64,000 nt of DNA from an uncultured Lachnospiraceae bacterium (GCA_934401915.1 CAKRSV010000004.1:242847-306846); one strand, 5' to 3'. Counted from the stretch's first letter, positions 8,317 through 18,188 are shown. Numbers and translations: made by a program. Notes: generated by a model not told the origin, from the letters alone.

Positions 8317-9345
8317 TTATTCGTATTCTGCGATGTCGTAGATGAGCCGCTCGGAATCTTCCCATCCGAGGCAGGGATCGGTGATGGATTTTCCATAGAT
8401 CCCTTCGCCGATCTTCTGGCTTCCTTCTTCGATATAACTCTCGATCATCACGCCCTTAACCAGACTGTGGATGTCCTTGTTCAGCTTCCGGCTGTGCATG
8501 ACTTCCTTGACGATCCGGATCTGCTGCTCGAACTGCTTGTTTGAATTATTGTGGTTCGAGTCGATGATGCAGGCGTGGTTTTGTAGCTCTATGTGCTGAT
8601 ACAGGTCGTAGAGCGTGGCGAGGTCTTCGTAGTGATAATTGGGAAGACTGCGGCCGTGCTTGTTGACCGATCCGCGCAGAACGGCGTGTGCAAGCGGATT
8701 TCCGGTGGTGGCAACCTCGTCCCCACGGTAGATAAAGGAATGGGGATGCTGGGCTGCGTAGATGGAATTCAGCATGACAGACAGCGTGCCGCTGGTCGGA
8801 TTTTTCATCCCGGCAGGCACGTCGAAGCCGCTGACCGTCATACGGTGCTGCTGGTCTTCCACGGATCGGGCGCCGATGGCAACGTAGGAAAGGATATCCT
8901 CTACATAGCCCCAGTTGTCGGGATAGAGCATCTCGTCGGCGGCGGTAAGTTCGGATTCCTCCATCGCGTGGATGTGCATCTTGCGCATGGCGATCAGACC
9001 GCTTGTAAAGTCGGGTTTCTTTTCCGGATCCGGCTGGCTGACGATACCCTTGTAGCCCTCGCCGGTCGTGCGGGGCTTGTTGGTATAGATCCGGGGGATC
9101 AGGATCAGCTTGTCCTTTACCTTTTCGTTGACCTTTGCAAGGCGGCTTACATAATCACAGACAGCGCTTTCATTGTCTGCGGAGCAGGGGCCGATGATCA
9201 CCAGAAATTTGTTGCTTTTTCCGGTGATGACGTCACGGATCTCAGCGTCCCGCTGACGTTTTAATTCAGCGAAACGGGGCGGAACCGGAAAGCGTTCGCG
9301 GATTTCTTCCGGCGTCGGAAGGGTAGCTACATATTTGAAAGACAT
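8317..9345 (-). CDS. aroF: 3-deoxy-7-phosphoheptulonate synthase, class I
   Basis: This 342-aa enzyme condenses phosphoenolpyruvate and erythrose 4-phosphate to DAHP, the first step of the shikimate pathway. Family landmarks are IIGPCSADN near residue 50, PRIYTNKPRTTGEGYKG near 85-100, the strand GARSVEDQQHR, FDVPAGMKNPTSG, and the late metal-binding regions DSNHNNSNKQF and GVMIESYIEEGSQK. It is the AroF/G/H-like type I form with an N-terminal extension that, in characterised homologues, takes part in feedback control by an aromatic amino acid. Which one controls this copy is not evident. AAAGGAG precedes the start, and a matching promoter lies upstream on the - strand. Confidence 0.95.
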   Translation of the reverse strand: MSFKYVATLPTPEEIRERFPVPPRFAELKRQRDAEIRDVITGKSNKFLVIIGPCSADNESAVCDYVSRLAKVNEKVKDKLILIPRIYTNKPRTTGEGYKGIVSQPDPEKKPDFTSGLIAMRKMHIHAMEESELTAADEMLYPDNWGYVEDILSYVAIGARSVEDQQHRMTVSGFDVPAGMKNPTSGTLSVMLNSIYAAQHPHSFIYRGDEVATTGNPLAHAVLRGSVNKHGRSLPNYHYEDLATLYDLYQHIELQNHACIIDSNHNNSNKQFEQQIRIVKEVMHSRKLNKDIHSLVKGVMIESYIEEGSQKIGEGIYGKSITDPCLGWEDSERLIYDIAEYE

Positions 9346-9421
9346 AATTTTCTCCTTTTATCGCTTGGTATTTTTCGGTAATTTTTGTCTGCCACGGAAA
9401 ACGGCTGGCAAAAACACATTT

Positions 9422-9450
9422 ATTATAGTATATTGGTGTGGGAATCGCAA
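9422..9450 (-). promoter_or_regulatory. aroF promoter
   Basis: On the - strand TTGCGA (complement of 9445-9450) and TATAAT (complement of 9422-9427) are exactly 17 nt apart, about 80 nt before the aroF start. Confidence 0.7.
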
Positions 9451-9471
9451 GATAGGAAATGCGGACTGTTC

Positions 9472-10854
9472 CTACCGGATGGAAGCGTTCGCCCTCGGTC
9501 GGGGACTTCTGGAGATGCGCAGGGCGGACAGGGTACACAGACCGGTCTGCAGGATCTGGCTGGCCAGCATTCCCCACAGATAACCTTTGATCCCGTATGC
9601 CGGAATGGCAAAGAAGACAAAAGCGAGGCGCAGGAGCAGGCTCAGGACGCTGTACAAAAAGGTGAGTCCGGTCTTGCCGAGACCGTTCAGGATGCTTCCC
9701 AGTGTGCTGGCGAGGTAAAGAAACGGGCAGATAAAGCTGAGTGTGAGAATGAAACTTCCGGCAAGGGCAGAGTGGAACAGCAGTTCTCCGGCAAGCCGCC
9801 CGAACAGCAGAAAGAACAGTGTGCATGCAAAGCCGAGGAGCAGGCAGTATTTCAGCGACTTGAGGATAGCGCGTGAAATGGTGCGGTGATTGCCGCTGTC
9901 GTCGGCTTCGGCGACGACCGGAAGAAGAAGGACGGAGATCGAGTTGGTGATCGCCGACGGAAACAGGATGAGCGGCAGGCTCATTCCGGTGAGGACGCCG
10001 TAGACTCCGAGCGCATCGGCGTTGCTCAGACCATGCTGCATCAGCTTGTTGGGAATATAGATGGCTTCGATGCTCTGGAGCATGTTGAGGATGACGCGGT
10101 TTGCGGACAGCGGGATCGAGAGGGCAAGGAGCTGTCTTACGATATGCCGGTACTGTCTGGCGGACGCTGCAAGACGCAGGGACAGAGCCTGCCCCGCACG
10201 AAAATTTGGAAAAACATGGTTTGCCCGGATCAGGATGGCGACGATCGATACCAGCATGGACGCGCTTTCTCCGATCACAAGCCCGACTACGGCAAAGCTG
10301 ATGGTCGGCTGCATCCCGCGCTGTGTGCAGACGCGGTAGATCAGAAAGACTGAACCCACGCGGCAGATCTGTTCCGCGAGCTGGGACACCGCAGGGATCG
10401 CTGTCTTACGGATCCCGTAGAAGTATCCGTTGATGCAGGAGTGAACCGTTGCCATAGGGATCGATAAGGCGATGATCCGCAGCAGGGGCGCAGTCCGCGA
10501 TTCCAAAAGGAAGGACGCCGCGATCTGTTCCGAAAAACAGTAGATGCACAGGGCGCAGACGACCGAGAGGAACATGGCAAGCACGAAGCCGATAAGGAGT
10601 GTGCGGAAAGACGTCAGATAATCCTTCGTTGTCGTCTCACTGGCGACGTATTTGGAGATGGCTGTCTGGAGTCCGGATACCGTGAGCGCGAAGGAGAGGG
10701 CAAGAACCGGAGCAATCAGCTGATAGATACCCATGCCTTCTGCACCGAAGGTGTTTGACAGAAAGATTCGATAGAAGAAGCCGATCAGGCGGCTTGCCAG
10801 TCCGGTGAGAGTCAGGATGACGGTTCCGGTTATCAGGGTATTGTTACGTTTCAT
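9472..10854 (-). CDS. SpoVB-like polysaccharide flippase (MOP superfamily)
   Basis: A 460-aa polytopic membrane protein with roughly 12-14 hydrophobic segments. It opens with a short basic start and [23 protein letters not shown], followed by [12 protein letters not shown], the signature of SpoVB and related lipid-linked oligosaccharide flippases. SpoVB is required for spore cortex synthesis, and relatives (MurJ-like, YtgP) move lipid II or other wall precursors. SpoVB is the closest reading, but paralogues are common in Clostridia, so no symbol is given. It is divergent from mnmA and codirectional with aroF, 126 nt upstream of it. Its ribosome binding site is weak. Confidence 0.82.
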   Translation of the reverse strand: MKRNNTLITGTVILTLTGLASRLIGFFYRIFLSNTFGAEGMGIYQLIAPVLALSFALTVSGLQTAISKYVASETTTKDYLTSFRTLLIGFVLAMFLSVVCALCIYCFSEQIAASFLLESRTAPLLRIIALSIPMATVHSCINGYFYGIRKTAIPAVSQLAEQICRVGSVFLIYRVCTQRGMQPTISFAVVGLVIGESASMLVSIVAILIRANHVFPNFRAGQALSLRLAASARQYRHIVRQLLALSIPLSANRVILNMLQSIEAIYIPNKLMQHGLSNADALGVYGVLTGMSLPLILFPSAITNSISVLLLPVVAEADDSGNHRTISRAILKSLKYCLLLGFACTLFFLLFGRLAGELLFHSALAGSFILTLSFICPFLYLASTLGSILNGLGKTGLTFLYSVLSLLLRLAFVFFAIPAYGIKGYLWGMLASQILQTGLCTLSALRISRSPRPRANASIR

Positions 10855-10984
10855 CAGACACCATCCAAAAGGGATTTATGGCTATCTCTATGCAGAAAGA
10901 CAGGGAAAGAGAACAAAAACACCTTCTTTCCAGCCGGCAGCGGAAAAGGGAAGAAGGGTAGGAAAGATAGAAAAGAGGATAACA

Positions 10985-12085
10985 ATGGCGAAAAAAGTAG
11001 TCGTGGGAATGTCGGGCGGAGTGGATTCTTCCGTCGCGGCATATCTGCTGAAAAAGCAGGGATATGAAGTGATCGGCGTGACAATGCAGATCTGGCAGGA
11101 CGAGGAGCGCAAGACACAGGAGGAGAACGGCGGCTGCTGCGGACTGAGCGCCGTGGACGACGCCAGAAGGGTAGCGCAGAAGCTGGAGATCCCTTACTAT
11201 GTGATGAATTTCAAACAGGAATTCAAGTGCAGCGTGATGGATTATTTTGTAGAGGAATACCTGGCGGGCAGAACGCCGAATCCCTGTATCGCCTGCAACC
11301 GTTATGTCAAATGGGAGTCCATGCTCACACGGAGTCTGGAGATCGGGGCGGACTATATCGCAACCGGTCACTATGCGAGGATCGCGCAGCTTGCAAACGG
11401 CAGGTATGCGATAAGAAATTCCGTTACGGCAAAGAAGGATCAGACCTATGCGCTGTACAACCTGACGCAGGAGCAGCTCGCGCACACGCTGATGCCGGTC
11501 GGGGAATACACTAAGGAGCAGATTAGGGAGATCGCGGAAGAAGCAGGGCTTCCCGTGGCGCACAAGCCGGACAGTCAGGAGATCTGCTTTATCCCGGACC
11601 ATGATTACGCGGCGTTTATCGACCGGGAAGCAAAGGGAAGAGTGCCGGGAAAAGGCAACTTCGTCACGCAGGAGGGTAAGGTGCTGGGTGAACACCTCGG
11701 CATCACACACTACACTGTGGGACAGCGCAAGGGACTGAATCTGGCGATGGGACATCCGGTGTTTGTCACACAGATCCGCCCGGAGACGAACGAGGTCGTG
11801 ATCGGGGAGGCGGATGATGTATTTGGAGATACCCTGTACTGTGAACAGATCAATTACATGGGAATGGAAGATCTCACAGAGCCTCGTGAAGTGCTGGCAA
11901 AGATCCGCTATGCGCACGGCGGAGAGAAGTGCAGGATCGAAAAGACCGGACCGGATCAGCTCCGGTGTACGTTTGAAAGACCGGTCAGAGCCATCACGCC
12001 TGGACAGGCGGTGGTATTTTACGAGGACGGCTATGTGCTCGGAGGGGGCAGCATTGTGGGAGTGACGCCTGGGCAGAACGGCTGA
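10985..12085 (+). CDS. mnmA: tRNA-specific 2-thiouridylase MnmA
   Basis: MnmA (366 aa) adds sulfur at U34 of tRNAs for Glu, Gln and Lys. The PP-loop [12 protein letters not shown] begins at residue 8. The catalytic cysteines correspond to C104 (IACNRYVKW) and C201 (DSQEICFI). The frame stays open 180 nt further upstream, but ATG 10985 is the right start because AGAGGA lies just before it and the family begins with this [12 protein letters not shown] pattern. The C-terminal beta domain ([10 protein letters not shown], then [20 protein letters not shown]) is complete. It is transcribed divergently from the flippase gene. Confidence 0.96.
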   Translation: MAKKVVVGMSGGVDSSVAAYLLKKQGYEVIGVTMQIWQDEERKTQEENGGCCGLSAVDDARRVAQKLEIPYYVMNFKQEFKCSVMDYFVEEYLAGRTPNPCIACNRYVKWESMLTRSLEIGADYIATGHYARIAQLANGRYAIRNSVTAKKDQTYALYNLTQEQLAHTLMPVGEYTKEQIREIAEEAGLPVAHKPDSQEICFIPDHDYAAFIDREAKGRVPGKGNFVTQEGKVLGEHLGITHYTVGQRKGLNLAMGHPVFVTQIRPETNEVVIGEADDVFGDTLYCEQINYMGMEDLTEPREVLAKIRYAHGGEKCRIEKTGPDQLRCTFERPVRAITPGQAVVFYEDGYVLGGGSIVGVTPGQNG

Positions 12086-12318
12086 TCTCCTGAAAAAGAC
12101 AGCCCTGGATGGGCGGCCTGACAGATCCGGCTTACGCAATTTTAGGAAAATATTAAGAAATTCTACTTATTTCCTTCACGACATTTTCACAGACTGCATG
12201 GTAAAATGTCTCTGTTCCAAAGGAGAATAGTACGGTGTATCCGGAAAGAAGTACGACCGGATGCACAGGACCGCAGAGGAGACAGACGATAAACGGATGC
12301 GTCTGAGCGAGGGTAACA

Positions 12319-12720
12319 ATGGTAGAATCAAAATTGACGAAAGTAAAAGTAAATAATGAGATAGAACTATGTGAAGTGTATGACGGATTGACGAAGGAGC
12401 GGATCAAAAAGGTGTTTTTCCGGGAGGGGATTTCCTTTTTTATCCGGTTCCAGAGACGGTTCCCTCTGGTCGGGGCCGGAATGCTCCATCTGGCGCGAGA
12501 GGAGCATGAGGCTGAGAAACGGGAAGATGAGAGAAGAGCATACAAGGCAGAAAAGGAAGGCACGTATGTGATCTGTGTCAATAAAAGTCAGGAGGATCAG
12601 GCACGGAAAGCCATCCTGCGGGTGGTACCGGATCATCAGGACAGGCTGACTTTTCTGGAAGGCAAGGGAAAAAAGGAGGGCGGTCAGCTTTTGTTTCGAA
12701 AACTGATCGCCCAGTTGTAG
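12319..12720 (+). CDS. hypothetical protein, 133 aa
   Basis: I do not recognise this gene. It has a plausible start (GCGAGGG about 5 nt before the ATG) and a charged, soluble composition. Residues 1-50 look like short strands (LTKVKVNNEIELCEVYDGL). A helical, Glu/Arg-rich stretch follows at 58-85 (REEHEAEKREDERRAYKAEKEG). The end YVICVNKSQEDQARKAILRVV is a beta-alpha unit. There is no signal peptide or membrane segment. The 233-nt gap before it has no clear promoter. It ends 22 nt from the convergent PHP gene without an obvious terminator. It may be a small lineage-specific protein. Confidence 0.5.
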   Translation: MVESKLTKVKVNNEIELCEVYDGLTKERIKKVFFREGISFFIRFQRRFPLVGAGMLHLAREEHEAEKREDERRAYKAEKEGTYVICVNKSQEDQARKAILRVVPDHQDRLTFLEGKGKKEGGQLLFRKLIAQL

Positions 12721-12742
12721 AAGTTTTTCGGACAGTGTGAAC

Positions 12743-13561
12743 TCAGAGAGTATGGAAAGAGGGCTTCCTGCGTTCGAAGGTCGTGTAGAAATGAAAACCA
12801 CATTCCTGCAGGATTCCGGCAGCCCGGTCAAAGCCATAGGCGATGCGCGAGGGATCGTGCGCGTCGGAGCCGACGGTGATGATCTCGCCGCCAAGCTCCC
12901 GGTAGCGCTTCAGGACAGCCCTGCAAGGGTTGGTTTCGGACATCCCGGCGGCAAGCGCGGAGGTGTTGATCTCGATTCCCTTTCCCATAGAAATGATCTT
13001 CCGCAGAATTTCATCCAGAAGCTCCCGGTAGGTTTCGTAGGCATAGCCCTCATCCCGGGAAGGACTGTAGCGCACCACATAGTCGAGGTGTCCGTAGACG
13101 TCAAAGTGGCTGAAGGTCTGCAGATTTTCCAGGATCGATTCAAAATACTCCCGGTAGGCGTCCTCTACGGAGCGCCCCTCAAAAAAGGAAGGGTAGTAGG
13201 GATCTTTTCCGTTGCAGATATGGGAGGAGGCGATGATGAAGTCGTAATCGTGCGCCGTGGCAAGGGCGGTATTCTTCTGCGCGAGGTGCGGCTGAAGACC
13301 GATCTCCACGCCGAAGAAAAGACCGATCTGACCGCCGTATTTTTCCCGGGACCGCAGCAGATCATAGAGGTAGGAATCCGGATTGAGCAGGAAACTTCCC
13401 TCTGGAAGATCCGGCGCCGGCGGATAGTCGAAATCGTTGTGCTCCGTGAAGCACATGGCTTTCAGTCCCTGTGAGATCCCCTGCCTGATCATTTCATCCA
13501 TGGACGCATCGGAGTCGGTCGAGAAAGAAGAGTGCAGGTGGTAATCAGCTAAAATTGGCAT
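12743..13561 (-). CDS. PHP-domain histidinol-phosphatase (HisJ family)
   Basis: This 272-aa protein starts with the PHP metal-site motif DYHLHSSFSTDS and continues with CFTEHNDFDYP, further His/Glu ligands in FGVEIGLQPH and ASSHICNGKDP, HFDVYGHLDYVVRY, and a final GSDAHDP. These are the ligands of a trinuclear metal centre. HisJ-type members hydrolyse L-histidinol phosphate in histidine synthesis, but no other his gene is nearby, so another phosphoester substrate is possible. AAAGGAG lies before the start on the - strand. The gene stands alone between converging and diverging neighbours. Confidence 0.88.
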   Translation of the reverse strand: MPILADYHLHSSFSTDSDASMDEMIRQGISQGLKAMCFTEHNDFDYPPAPDLPEGSFLLNPDSYLYDLLRSREKYGGQIGLFFGVEIGLQPHLAQKNTALATAHDYDFIIASSHICNGKDPYYPSFFEGRSVEDAYREYFESILENLQTFSHFDVYGHLDYVVRYSPSRDEGYAYETYRELLDEILRKIISMGKGIEINTSALAAGMSETNPCRAVLKRYRELGGEIITVGSDAHDPSRIAYGFDRAAGILQECGFHFYTTFERRKPSFHTL

Positions 13562-13685
13562 AGTAAGCTCCTTTCTGTGAATCTTTCATCTGCATTTCAG
13601 TCTAGCCGATTTCACATAAAATAACAATAATTTTGGGAAAATACGCGGATTGGGAAAATATAGGAAAGATTTTTTGATTTACGTC

Positions 13686-13714
13686 TTGAATTTTCGGGAC
13701 AAATTAGGTAAAAT
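13686..13714 (+). promoter_or_regulatory. gap promoter
   Basis: TTGAAT (13686-13691) and TAAAAT (13709-13714) are 17 nt apart. The predicted transcription start falls near 13721, immediately before a perfect palindrome. Confidence 0.65.
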
Positions 13715-13722
13715 AATTCTGC

Positions 13723-13738
13723 TGACAAAATTTTGTCA
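13723..13738. promoter_or_regulatory. 16-bp palindrome, candidate operator for gap
   Basis: TGACAAAATTTTGTCA is a perfect palindrome starting 9 nt after the -10 hexamer, where a repressor would block initiation. A half-site-like AGACAAAATTAT recurs at about 13758-13769. It does not match the CggR operator or the Rex consensus TTGTTAAnnnnTTAACAA as I remember them. Confidence 0.5.
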
Positions 13739-13801
13739 ATCTTGTATTTCTACGAGAAGACAAAATTATATAAAAAAACATTATTTAGGAGGAACTAAAA
13801 A

Positions 13802-14803
13802 ATGGCAGTAAGAGTAGCAATCAATGGTTTTGGCCGTATCGGTCGTCTTGCGTTCAGACAGATGTTTGGTGCAGAGGGATATGAAGTAGTAGCAATCAAC
13901 GATTTAACAAGCCCTAAGATGTTAGCACACTTGTTAAAGTATGATTCTTCCCAGGGTAAGTATGCGTTAGCTGATACTGTTTCCGCTGGAGAGGACACCA
14001 TCACAGTTGATGGAAAGACTCTTAAGATTTACAAAGAGCCCGATGCAAACAACTGCCCTTGGGGTGAGTTAAAGGTTGACGTAGTTCTTGAGTGCTCCGG
14101 ATTCTACACAAGCAAGGAGAAAGCACAGGCACACATCAATGCTGGTGCAAGAAAGGTTGTTATCTCTGCTCCTGCAGGAAATGATCTTCCTACTATCGTA
14201 TACAATGTAAACCATGAGACACTGAAGGCTTCTGATACCATCATTTCTGCAGCTTCCTGTACAACAAACTGCTTAGCTCCTATGGCTAAGGCTCTGAATG
14301 ATTTAGCTGGTATCAAGTCCGGTATCATGAGCACAATCCACGCTTACACAGGTGATCAGATGATCCTTGATGGTCCTCAGAGAAAGGGTGACCTCAGAAG
14401 ATCCCGTGCAGGTGCCGTAAACATCGTTCCTAACAGCACAGGTGCTGCAAAGGCTATCGGTCTTGTAATCCCTGAGTTAAATGGTAAGCTGATCGGTTCC
14501 GCACAGCGTGTTCCTACCCCTACAGGATCTACAACGATCCTTGTAGCAACTGTTGAGAAGTCCGTAACCAAGGAAGAGATCAACGCAGCTATGAAGGCAG
14601 CTTCTACAGAGTCCTTCGGATACAATGAGGATGAGATCGTATCTTCCGATATCGTTGGAAGCACATATGGTTCTATCTTTGATGCTACACAGACAATGGT
14701 AGGCGAGGACAACTTAGTACAGGTTGTTTCCTGGTATGACAATGAGAACAGCTACACATCTCAGATGGTTCGTACAATCAAGTACTTCTCTGAGTTAGCA
14801 TAA
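13802..14803 (+). CDS. gap: glyceraldehyde-3-phosphate dehydrogenase (NAD-dependent type)
   Basis: The 333-aa enzyme oxidises glyceraldehyde 3-phosphate to 1,3-bisphosphoglycerate in glycolysis. The Rossmann motif [13 protein letters not shown] is at residues 7-19, and D34 (AINDLT) suits NAD binding. The catalytic cysteine is C153 in [12 protein letters not shown], and the rest of the family pattern ([25 protein letters not shown]) is intact. AGGAGG lies 7 nt upstream. Codons are strongly biased (GTA, GCA, TCC), unlike the neighbours, which fits very high expression. It heads gap-pgk-tpiA. No cggR regulator gene precedes it. Confidence 0.98.
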   Translation: MAVRVAINGFGRIGRLAFRQMFGAEGYEVVAINDLTSPKMLAHLLKYDSSQGKYALADTVSAGEDTITVDGKTLKIYKEPDANNCPWGELKVDVVLECSGFYTSKEKAQAHINAGARKVVISAPAGNDLPTIVYNVNHETLKASDTIISAASCTTNCLAPMAKALNDLAGIKSGIMSTIHAYTGDQMILDGPQRKGDLRRSRAGAVNIVPNSTGAAKAIGLVIPELNGKLIGSAQRVPTPTGSTTILVATVEKSVTKEEINAAMKAASTESFGYNEDEIVSSDIVGSTYGSIFDATQTMVGEDNLVQVVSWYDNENSYTSQMVRTIKYFSELA

Positions 14804-14835
14804 GATCAAAAGTCAATAATTTAGAGTTATTCAGG

Positions 14836-14866
14836 AGGCTCGGCCGTTGGGCCGAGCCTTCGTTTG
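14836..14866 (+). terminator. hairpin between gap and pgk, possible attenuating terminator
   Basis: AGGCTCGGCC (14836-14845) and GGCCGAGCCT (14850-14859) form a perfect 10-bp GC-rich stem with loop GTTG, followed by the broken T tract TCGTTTGTT. Partial termination would make gap mRNA more abundant than pgk. Confidence 0.65.
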
Positions 14867-14980
14867 TTAAGGTGATTGGGAAAAGTCCAGCCTTGGCAAG
14901 TTTCTATAATTATAAGCGGTATCAAGCAGAAAACTGCCTGCAAAAAGGCGGTTGATTTATAAAAACAGGAGGAAAGAAAG

Positions 14981-16213
14981 ATGTCATTAAACAAAAAATC
15001 AGTAGATGATATTAACGTTAAGGGCAAGCGCGTGCTTGTCAGATGCGACTTCAACGTTCCGCTGAAGGATGGAAAGATCACAGACGAGACACGTATCGTT
15101 GCAGCGCTTCCTACGATCAAGAAGCTGATCGCAGACGGAGGAAAGGTAATCCTTTGCTCTCACCTTGGAAAGGTTAAGAATGGCCCGAACGAGGGAGAAT
15201 CTCTTGCACCGGTTGCAGAGAGACTTGCAGAGAAGCTGGGACAGCCGGTAAACTTTGTAGCAGATTACAACGTAACCGGAGAGGCAGCTACCGCAGCTGT
15301 TGCCGCAATGAAAGAGGGAGATGTTGTTCTTCTTCAGAATACCCGTTTCCGTGGCAAAGAGGAGACAAAGCCGTCAGAGGCAGGAGAGGCTTTTGCAAAA
15401 GAGCTGGCTGACCTGGCAGACGATTATGTATGCGATGCTTTCGGTTCTGCTCACAGAGCACACGCTTCTGTAGCAGTTGTAACCAAGTATATCAGAGAAA
15501 AGGGCGGAAACAACGCAGTTGGTTACCTTATGCAGAAGGAGATCGACTTTCTGGGCAACGCCGTAGAGAATCCGGTAAGACCTTTTGTAGCGATCCTCGG
15601 TGGAGCAAAGGTAGCAGACAAGCTCAACGTTATCAACAACCTTCTTGAGAAGTGCGACACACTGATCATCGGTGGTGGTATGGCATTTACCTTCCTCAAG
15701 GCACAGGGCTATGAGATCGGTAAGTCTCTTGTAGACGACGAGAAACTTGACTACTGTAAAGAGATGATGGCTAAGGCTGAGAAGCTCGGCAAGAAGCTGC
15801 TTCTTCCGGTAGATACAACGATCGCTGCTGAGTTCCCGAACCCGATCGATGCAGAGATCGACGTTCAGGTTGTAGATGCAGACAAGATCCCGGCAGATAT
15901 GGAAGGTCTTGATATCGGAACAAAGACGGCTGCTCTCTATGCAGATGCTGTAAAGTCTGCCAAGACGGTTGTATGGAACGGACCGATGGGTGTATTCGAG
16001 AATCCTACTCTTGCAAAAGGTACGATCGCAGTAGCAAAGGCTCTGGCTGAGACAGAGGCAACCACGATCATCGGTGGCGGTGACTCCGCAGCAGCTGTAA
16101 ACCAGTTAGGCTTTGCAGATAAGATGAGCCACATCTCCACAGGTGGTGGCGCTTCCCTTGAGTTCCTGGAAGGCAAAGAGCTTCCGGGCGTATACGCTGC
16201 TGATGACAAGTAA
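14981..16213 (+). CDS. pgk: phosphoglycerate kinase
   Basis: The 410-aa enzyme transfers the acyl phosphate of 1,3-bisphosphoglycerate to ADP. The N-terminal substrate region [22 protein letters not shown] (residues 19-40) and the [15 protein letters not shown] loop are present. The nucleotide-binding half has [37 protein letters not shown] and the final GGGDSAAAV with [13 protein letters not shown]. It is slightly longer than many bacterial Pgk proteins but shows no insertion that breaks a motif. AGGAGGAAAG precedes the start. It shares the biased codon use of gap. Confidence 0.98.
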   Translation: MSLNKKSVDDINVKGKRVLVRCDFNVPLKDGKITDETRIVAALPTIKKLIADGGKVILCSHLGKVKNGPNEGESLAPVAERLAEKLGQPVNFVADYNVTGEAATAAVAAMKEGDVVLLQNTRFRGKEETKPSEAGEAFAKELADLADDYVCDAFGSAHRAHASVAVVTKYIREKGGNNAVGYLMQKEIDFLGNAVENPVRPFVAILGGAKVADKLNVINNLLEKCDTLIIGGGMAFTFLKAQGYEIGKSLVDDEKLDYCKEMMAKAEKLGKKLLLPVDTTIAAEFPNPIDAEIDVQVVDADKIPADMEGLDIGTKTAALYADAVKSAKTVVWNGPMGVFENPTLAKGTIAVAKALAETEATTIIGGGDSAAAVNQLGFADKMSHISTGGGASLEFLEGKELPGVYAADDK

Positions 16214-16357
16214 AATTACAGTTGCATGATAAAAGCAAATATCAGCCTGTGCAAAGAAAATAACCGGGCGGGTTTCTGCAGGACTATTCATTTGTACAGG
16301 CGACAGAAAGATAGATGCTTGCAATTATCTAAATAGTATAGTAAGGAGATTAAGAAA

Positions 16358-17104
16358 ATGGCAAGAAGAAGAATTATTGCTGGTAACTGGAAAATGAACA
16401 TGACTCCTTCACAGGCTGTTGAGCTTTGCGCAACGCTTAAGGATCTTGTAAAGAACGATGCAGTTGACGTAGTTTACTGCGTACCTGCTATCGATATCGT
16501 ACCTGTAGCAGAGGCTATCAAGGGCACCAACGTGAAACTGGGTGCTGAGAACTTCTATATTGAGGACAAGGGAGCTTACACCGGTGAGATCTCCGCTCCT
16601 ATGCTTAAGGAAGCCGGCGTTGAATATATCATCATCGGACACTCCGAGAGAAGAGACATCTTTGGTGAGAATGATATCCTCATCAACGCTAAGGTTAAGA
16701 AGGCGTTTGCAGCAGGTCTTAAGCCGATCCTTTGCTGTGGCGAGTCTTTAGCACTTCGTAAGGCTGGCACATACAAGGAATGGATCGCAAGACAGATCAA
16801 ATGGGATCTTACAGACGTGACAGCAGATCAGGTAAAAGAGCTTGTTATCGCTTACGAGCCTATCTGGGCTATCGGAACAGGCGAGACAGCTACAGCTGAT
16901 CAGGCACAGGAAGTATGTAAGATGATCCGTGAGGTTATTGCAGAGATGTATGATGCAGCAACAGCTGACGCAGTACGTATCCAGTACGGCGGATCCATGA
17001 ATGCAGGAAATGCAGCAGAGCTTCTTTCCAAGGACGACATTGACGGTGGTCTGATCGGTGGCGCAGCTCTGAAGCCTGACTTCGGTAAGATCGTAAACGC
17101 ATAA
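16358..17104 (+). CDS. tpiA: triosephosphate isomerase
   Basis: The 248-aa TIM-barrel enzyme interconverts dihydroxyacetone phosphate and glyceraldehyde 3-phosphate. The active-site residues are visible: N10 and K12 in AGNWKMN, H95 in IGHSERR, and E167 in [11 protein letters not shown], with the phosphate-binding YGGSMN and GGLIGGAAL near the end. AAGGAG lies upstream of the ATG. The 144-nt gap to pgk holds no terminator, so the two are likely cotranscribed. A strong terminator follows. Confidence 0.98.
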   Translation: MARRRIIAGNWKMNMTPSQAVELCATLKDLVKNDAVDVVYCVPAIDIVPVAEAIKGTNVKLGAENFYIEDKGAYTGEISAPMLKEAGVEYIIIGHSERRDIFGENDILINAKVKKAFAAGLKPILCCGESLALRKAGTYKEWIARQIKWDLTDVTADQVKELVIAYEPIWAIGTGETATADQAQEVCKMIREVIAEMYDAATADAVRIQYGGSMNAGNAAELLSKDDIDGGLIGGAALKPDFGKIVNA

Positions 17105-17140
17105 GCGGATTGACAGATTTTACAATATCGAAAGATAGAT

Positions 17141-17187
17141 AAAAAGAGAATCGACTTTGTGAGGAACAAGGTCGATTCTCTTTTTTG
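17141..17187 (+). terminator. terminator of the gap-pgk-tpiA cluster
   Basis: AAAAAGAGAATCGAC (17141-17155) pairs perfectly with GTCGATTCTCTTTTT (17171-17185), and the T run continues. Confidence 0.92.
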
Positions 17188-17280
17188 TTATAAAAAAGGT
17201 ACCCATTTATGCAGGTAGATTGGACGGCTGCTGATCAAGGAAAAGGTTTGCAGAGAATATTTTTATGTTGAGTAAAAATA

Positions 17281-17341
17281 TTTGACGCGCGTAAAATAAA
17301 ATTATATAATATATTTATTGTTTGACGCACGTAAAATAAAA
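17281..17341. repeat. two direct repeats 40 bp apart, candidate operators
   Basis: TTTGACGCGCGTAAAATAAA starts at 17281, and the same sequence with one change (GCGCG to GCACG) starts at 17321. Each repeat is 21 bp long, and the offset is exactly 40 bp, close to four helical turns. The core ACGCGCGT with flanking TTT and AAA makes copy 1 a near-palindrome. Copy 1 contains the -35 hexamer, and copy 2 lies just after the start site. Confidence 0.8.
17282..17310 (+). promoter_or_regulatory. promoter of the HipA-like module
   Basis: TTGACG (17282-17287) and the consensus TATAAT (17305-17310) are 17 nt apart. The -35 is inside repeat 1, which suits autorepression. Confidence 0.8.
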
Positions 17342-17360
17342 ATGTCAAAAGGGGATAAGG

Positions 17361-18188
17361 ATGGATCATAAAATTGTGAAACAAAAAACAGACCTTACGT
17401 TTTTAAATTGGTCGAATATCAGAAGTTCAAGTGGGACCGCCGGAACATTTTTGAAATCGGAATCATCCTTAAACGGAGAAAAAATATATTATAAGTTATC
17501 AAATTTCGATATGGAAAATGGAGTAGTAGGGCATGAATGTATTAACGAAATTATTGTAGACCGATTGCTTTCCATATTAGGGGTGGAACATCTGGAATAT
17601 CAACTGATAAATGCAGATATTGACATAGAAGGACGGTTGTATAGCACTTATTTGTGTGCTTCCAGGGATTTTAAGCAGCGTGGCGAGAGCAAGATTGCTT
17701 TAGATGATTTTTACCGGACGAACGCTGTAAAGGGTGAATCGCATTATGATTTCTGTGCAAGACAGGGGTGGAAGCACTATATAAACACTATGATAGTGGT
17801 TGACTATCTGATACTGAACAGAGATCGGCATGGAGCCAATATTGAGGTGTTAAGAAACTCCAAAAAGCAGACATTAAGAATTGCGCCACTGTTTGATCAT
17901 GGTTTATCGCTGCTGTATTCCTGCCTGACAGATGAGCAGGTGGAGTCTTTTGATATTATGGAAGATAAACGCTGTCAAAATTTTATAGGCGGATACTCTT
18001 GTAATGATAATTTATCGCTTGTTGATAATATGTCGAGCGTTTTCCAAAATAAATTGACAGAAGGGGATAAGGATATCCTGTTTGATGGTCTGCATGGGAT
18101 TCTGTCCGATAAGCTGATCGACAAGATATGGGATATGATCTTTGCAAGGTACAGGCGATATGAAAAGCTGCTCAGAAATGAGGATTAA
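17361..18188 (+). CDS. HipA-like protein kinase core (HipT-like toxin candidate)
   Basis: This 275-aa protein resembles the C-terminal kinase part of HipA. A glycine/serine-rich loop is at residues 22-31 (SSSGTAGTFLKS), a possible ATP-binding lysine is K45 (YYKLSN) and an acidic partner is E59. The catalytic segment is LNRDRHGANIEV, with D155, R156, H157 and N160, and RIAPLFDHG follows with metal-binding D179. These match the HipA N-x-DRH-x-x-N and D-x-G pattern. The N-terminal subdomain of full HipA seems to be absent and appears instead in the next gene. GGGGATAAGG precedes the ATG. The gene is clearly more AT-rich than its neighbours, which suggests transfer. Kinase fold is well supported. 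The toxin role is inferred. Confidence 0.75.
   Translation: MDHKIVKQKTDLTFLNWSNIRSSSGTAGTFLKSESSLNGEKIYYKLSNFDMENGVVGHECINEIIVDRLLSILGVEHLEYQLINADIDIEGRLYSTYLCASRDFKQRGESKIALDDFYRTNAVKGESHYDFCARQGWKHYINTMIVVDYLILNRDRHGANIEVLRNSKKQTLRIAPLFDHGLSLLYSCLTDEQVESFDIMEDKRCQNFIGGYSCNDNLSLVDNMSSVFQNKLTEGDKDILFDGLHGILSDKLIDKIWDMIFARYRRYEKLLRNED

Noticed and set aside
17281..17341. CRISPR-like repeat pair
   Set aside because: Only two AT-rich copies occur, they overlap promoter elements, and no cas gene is present.
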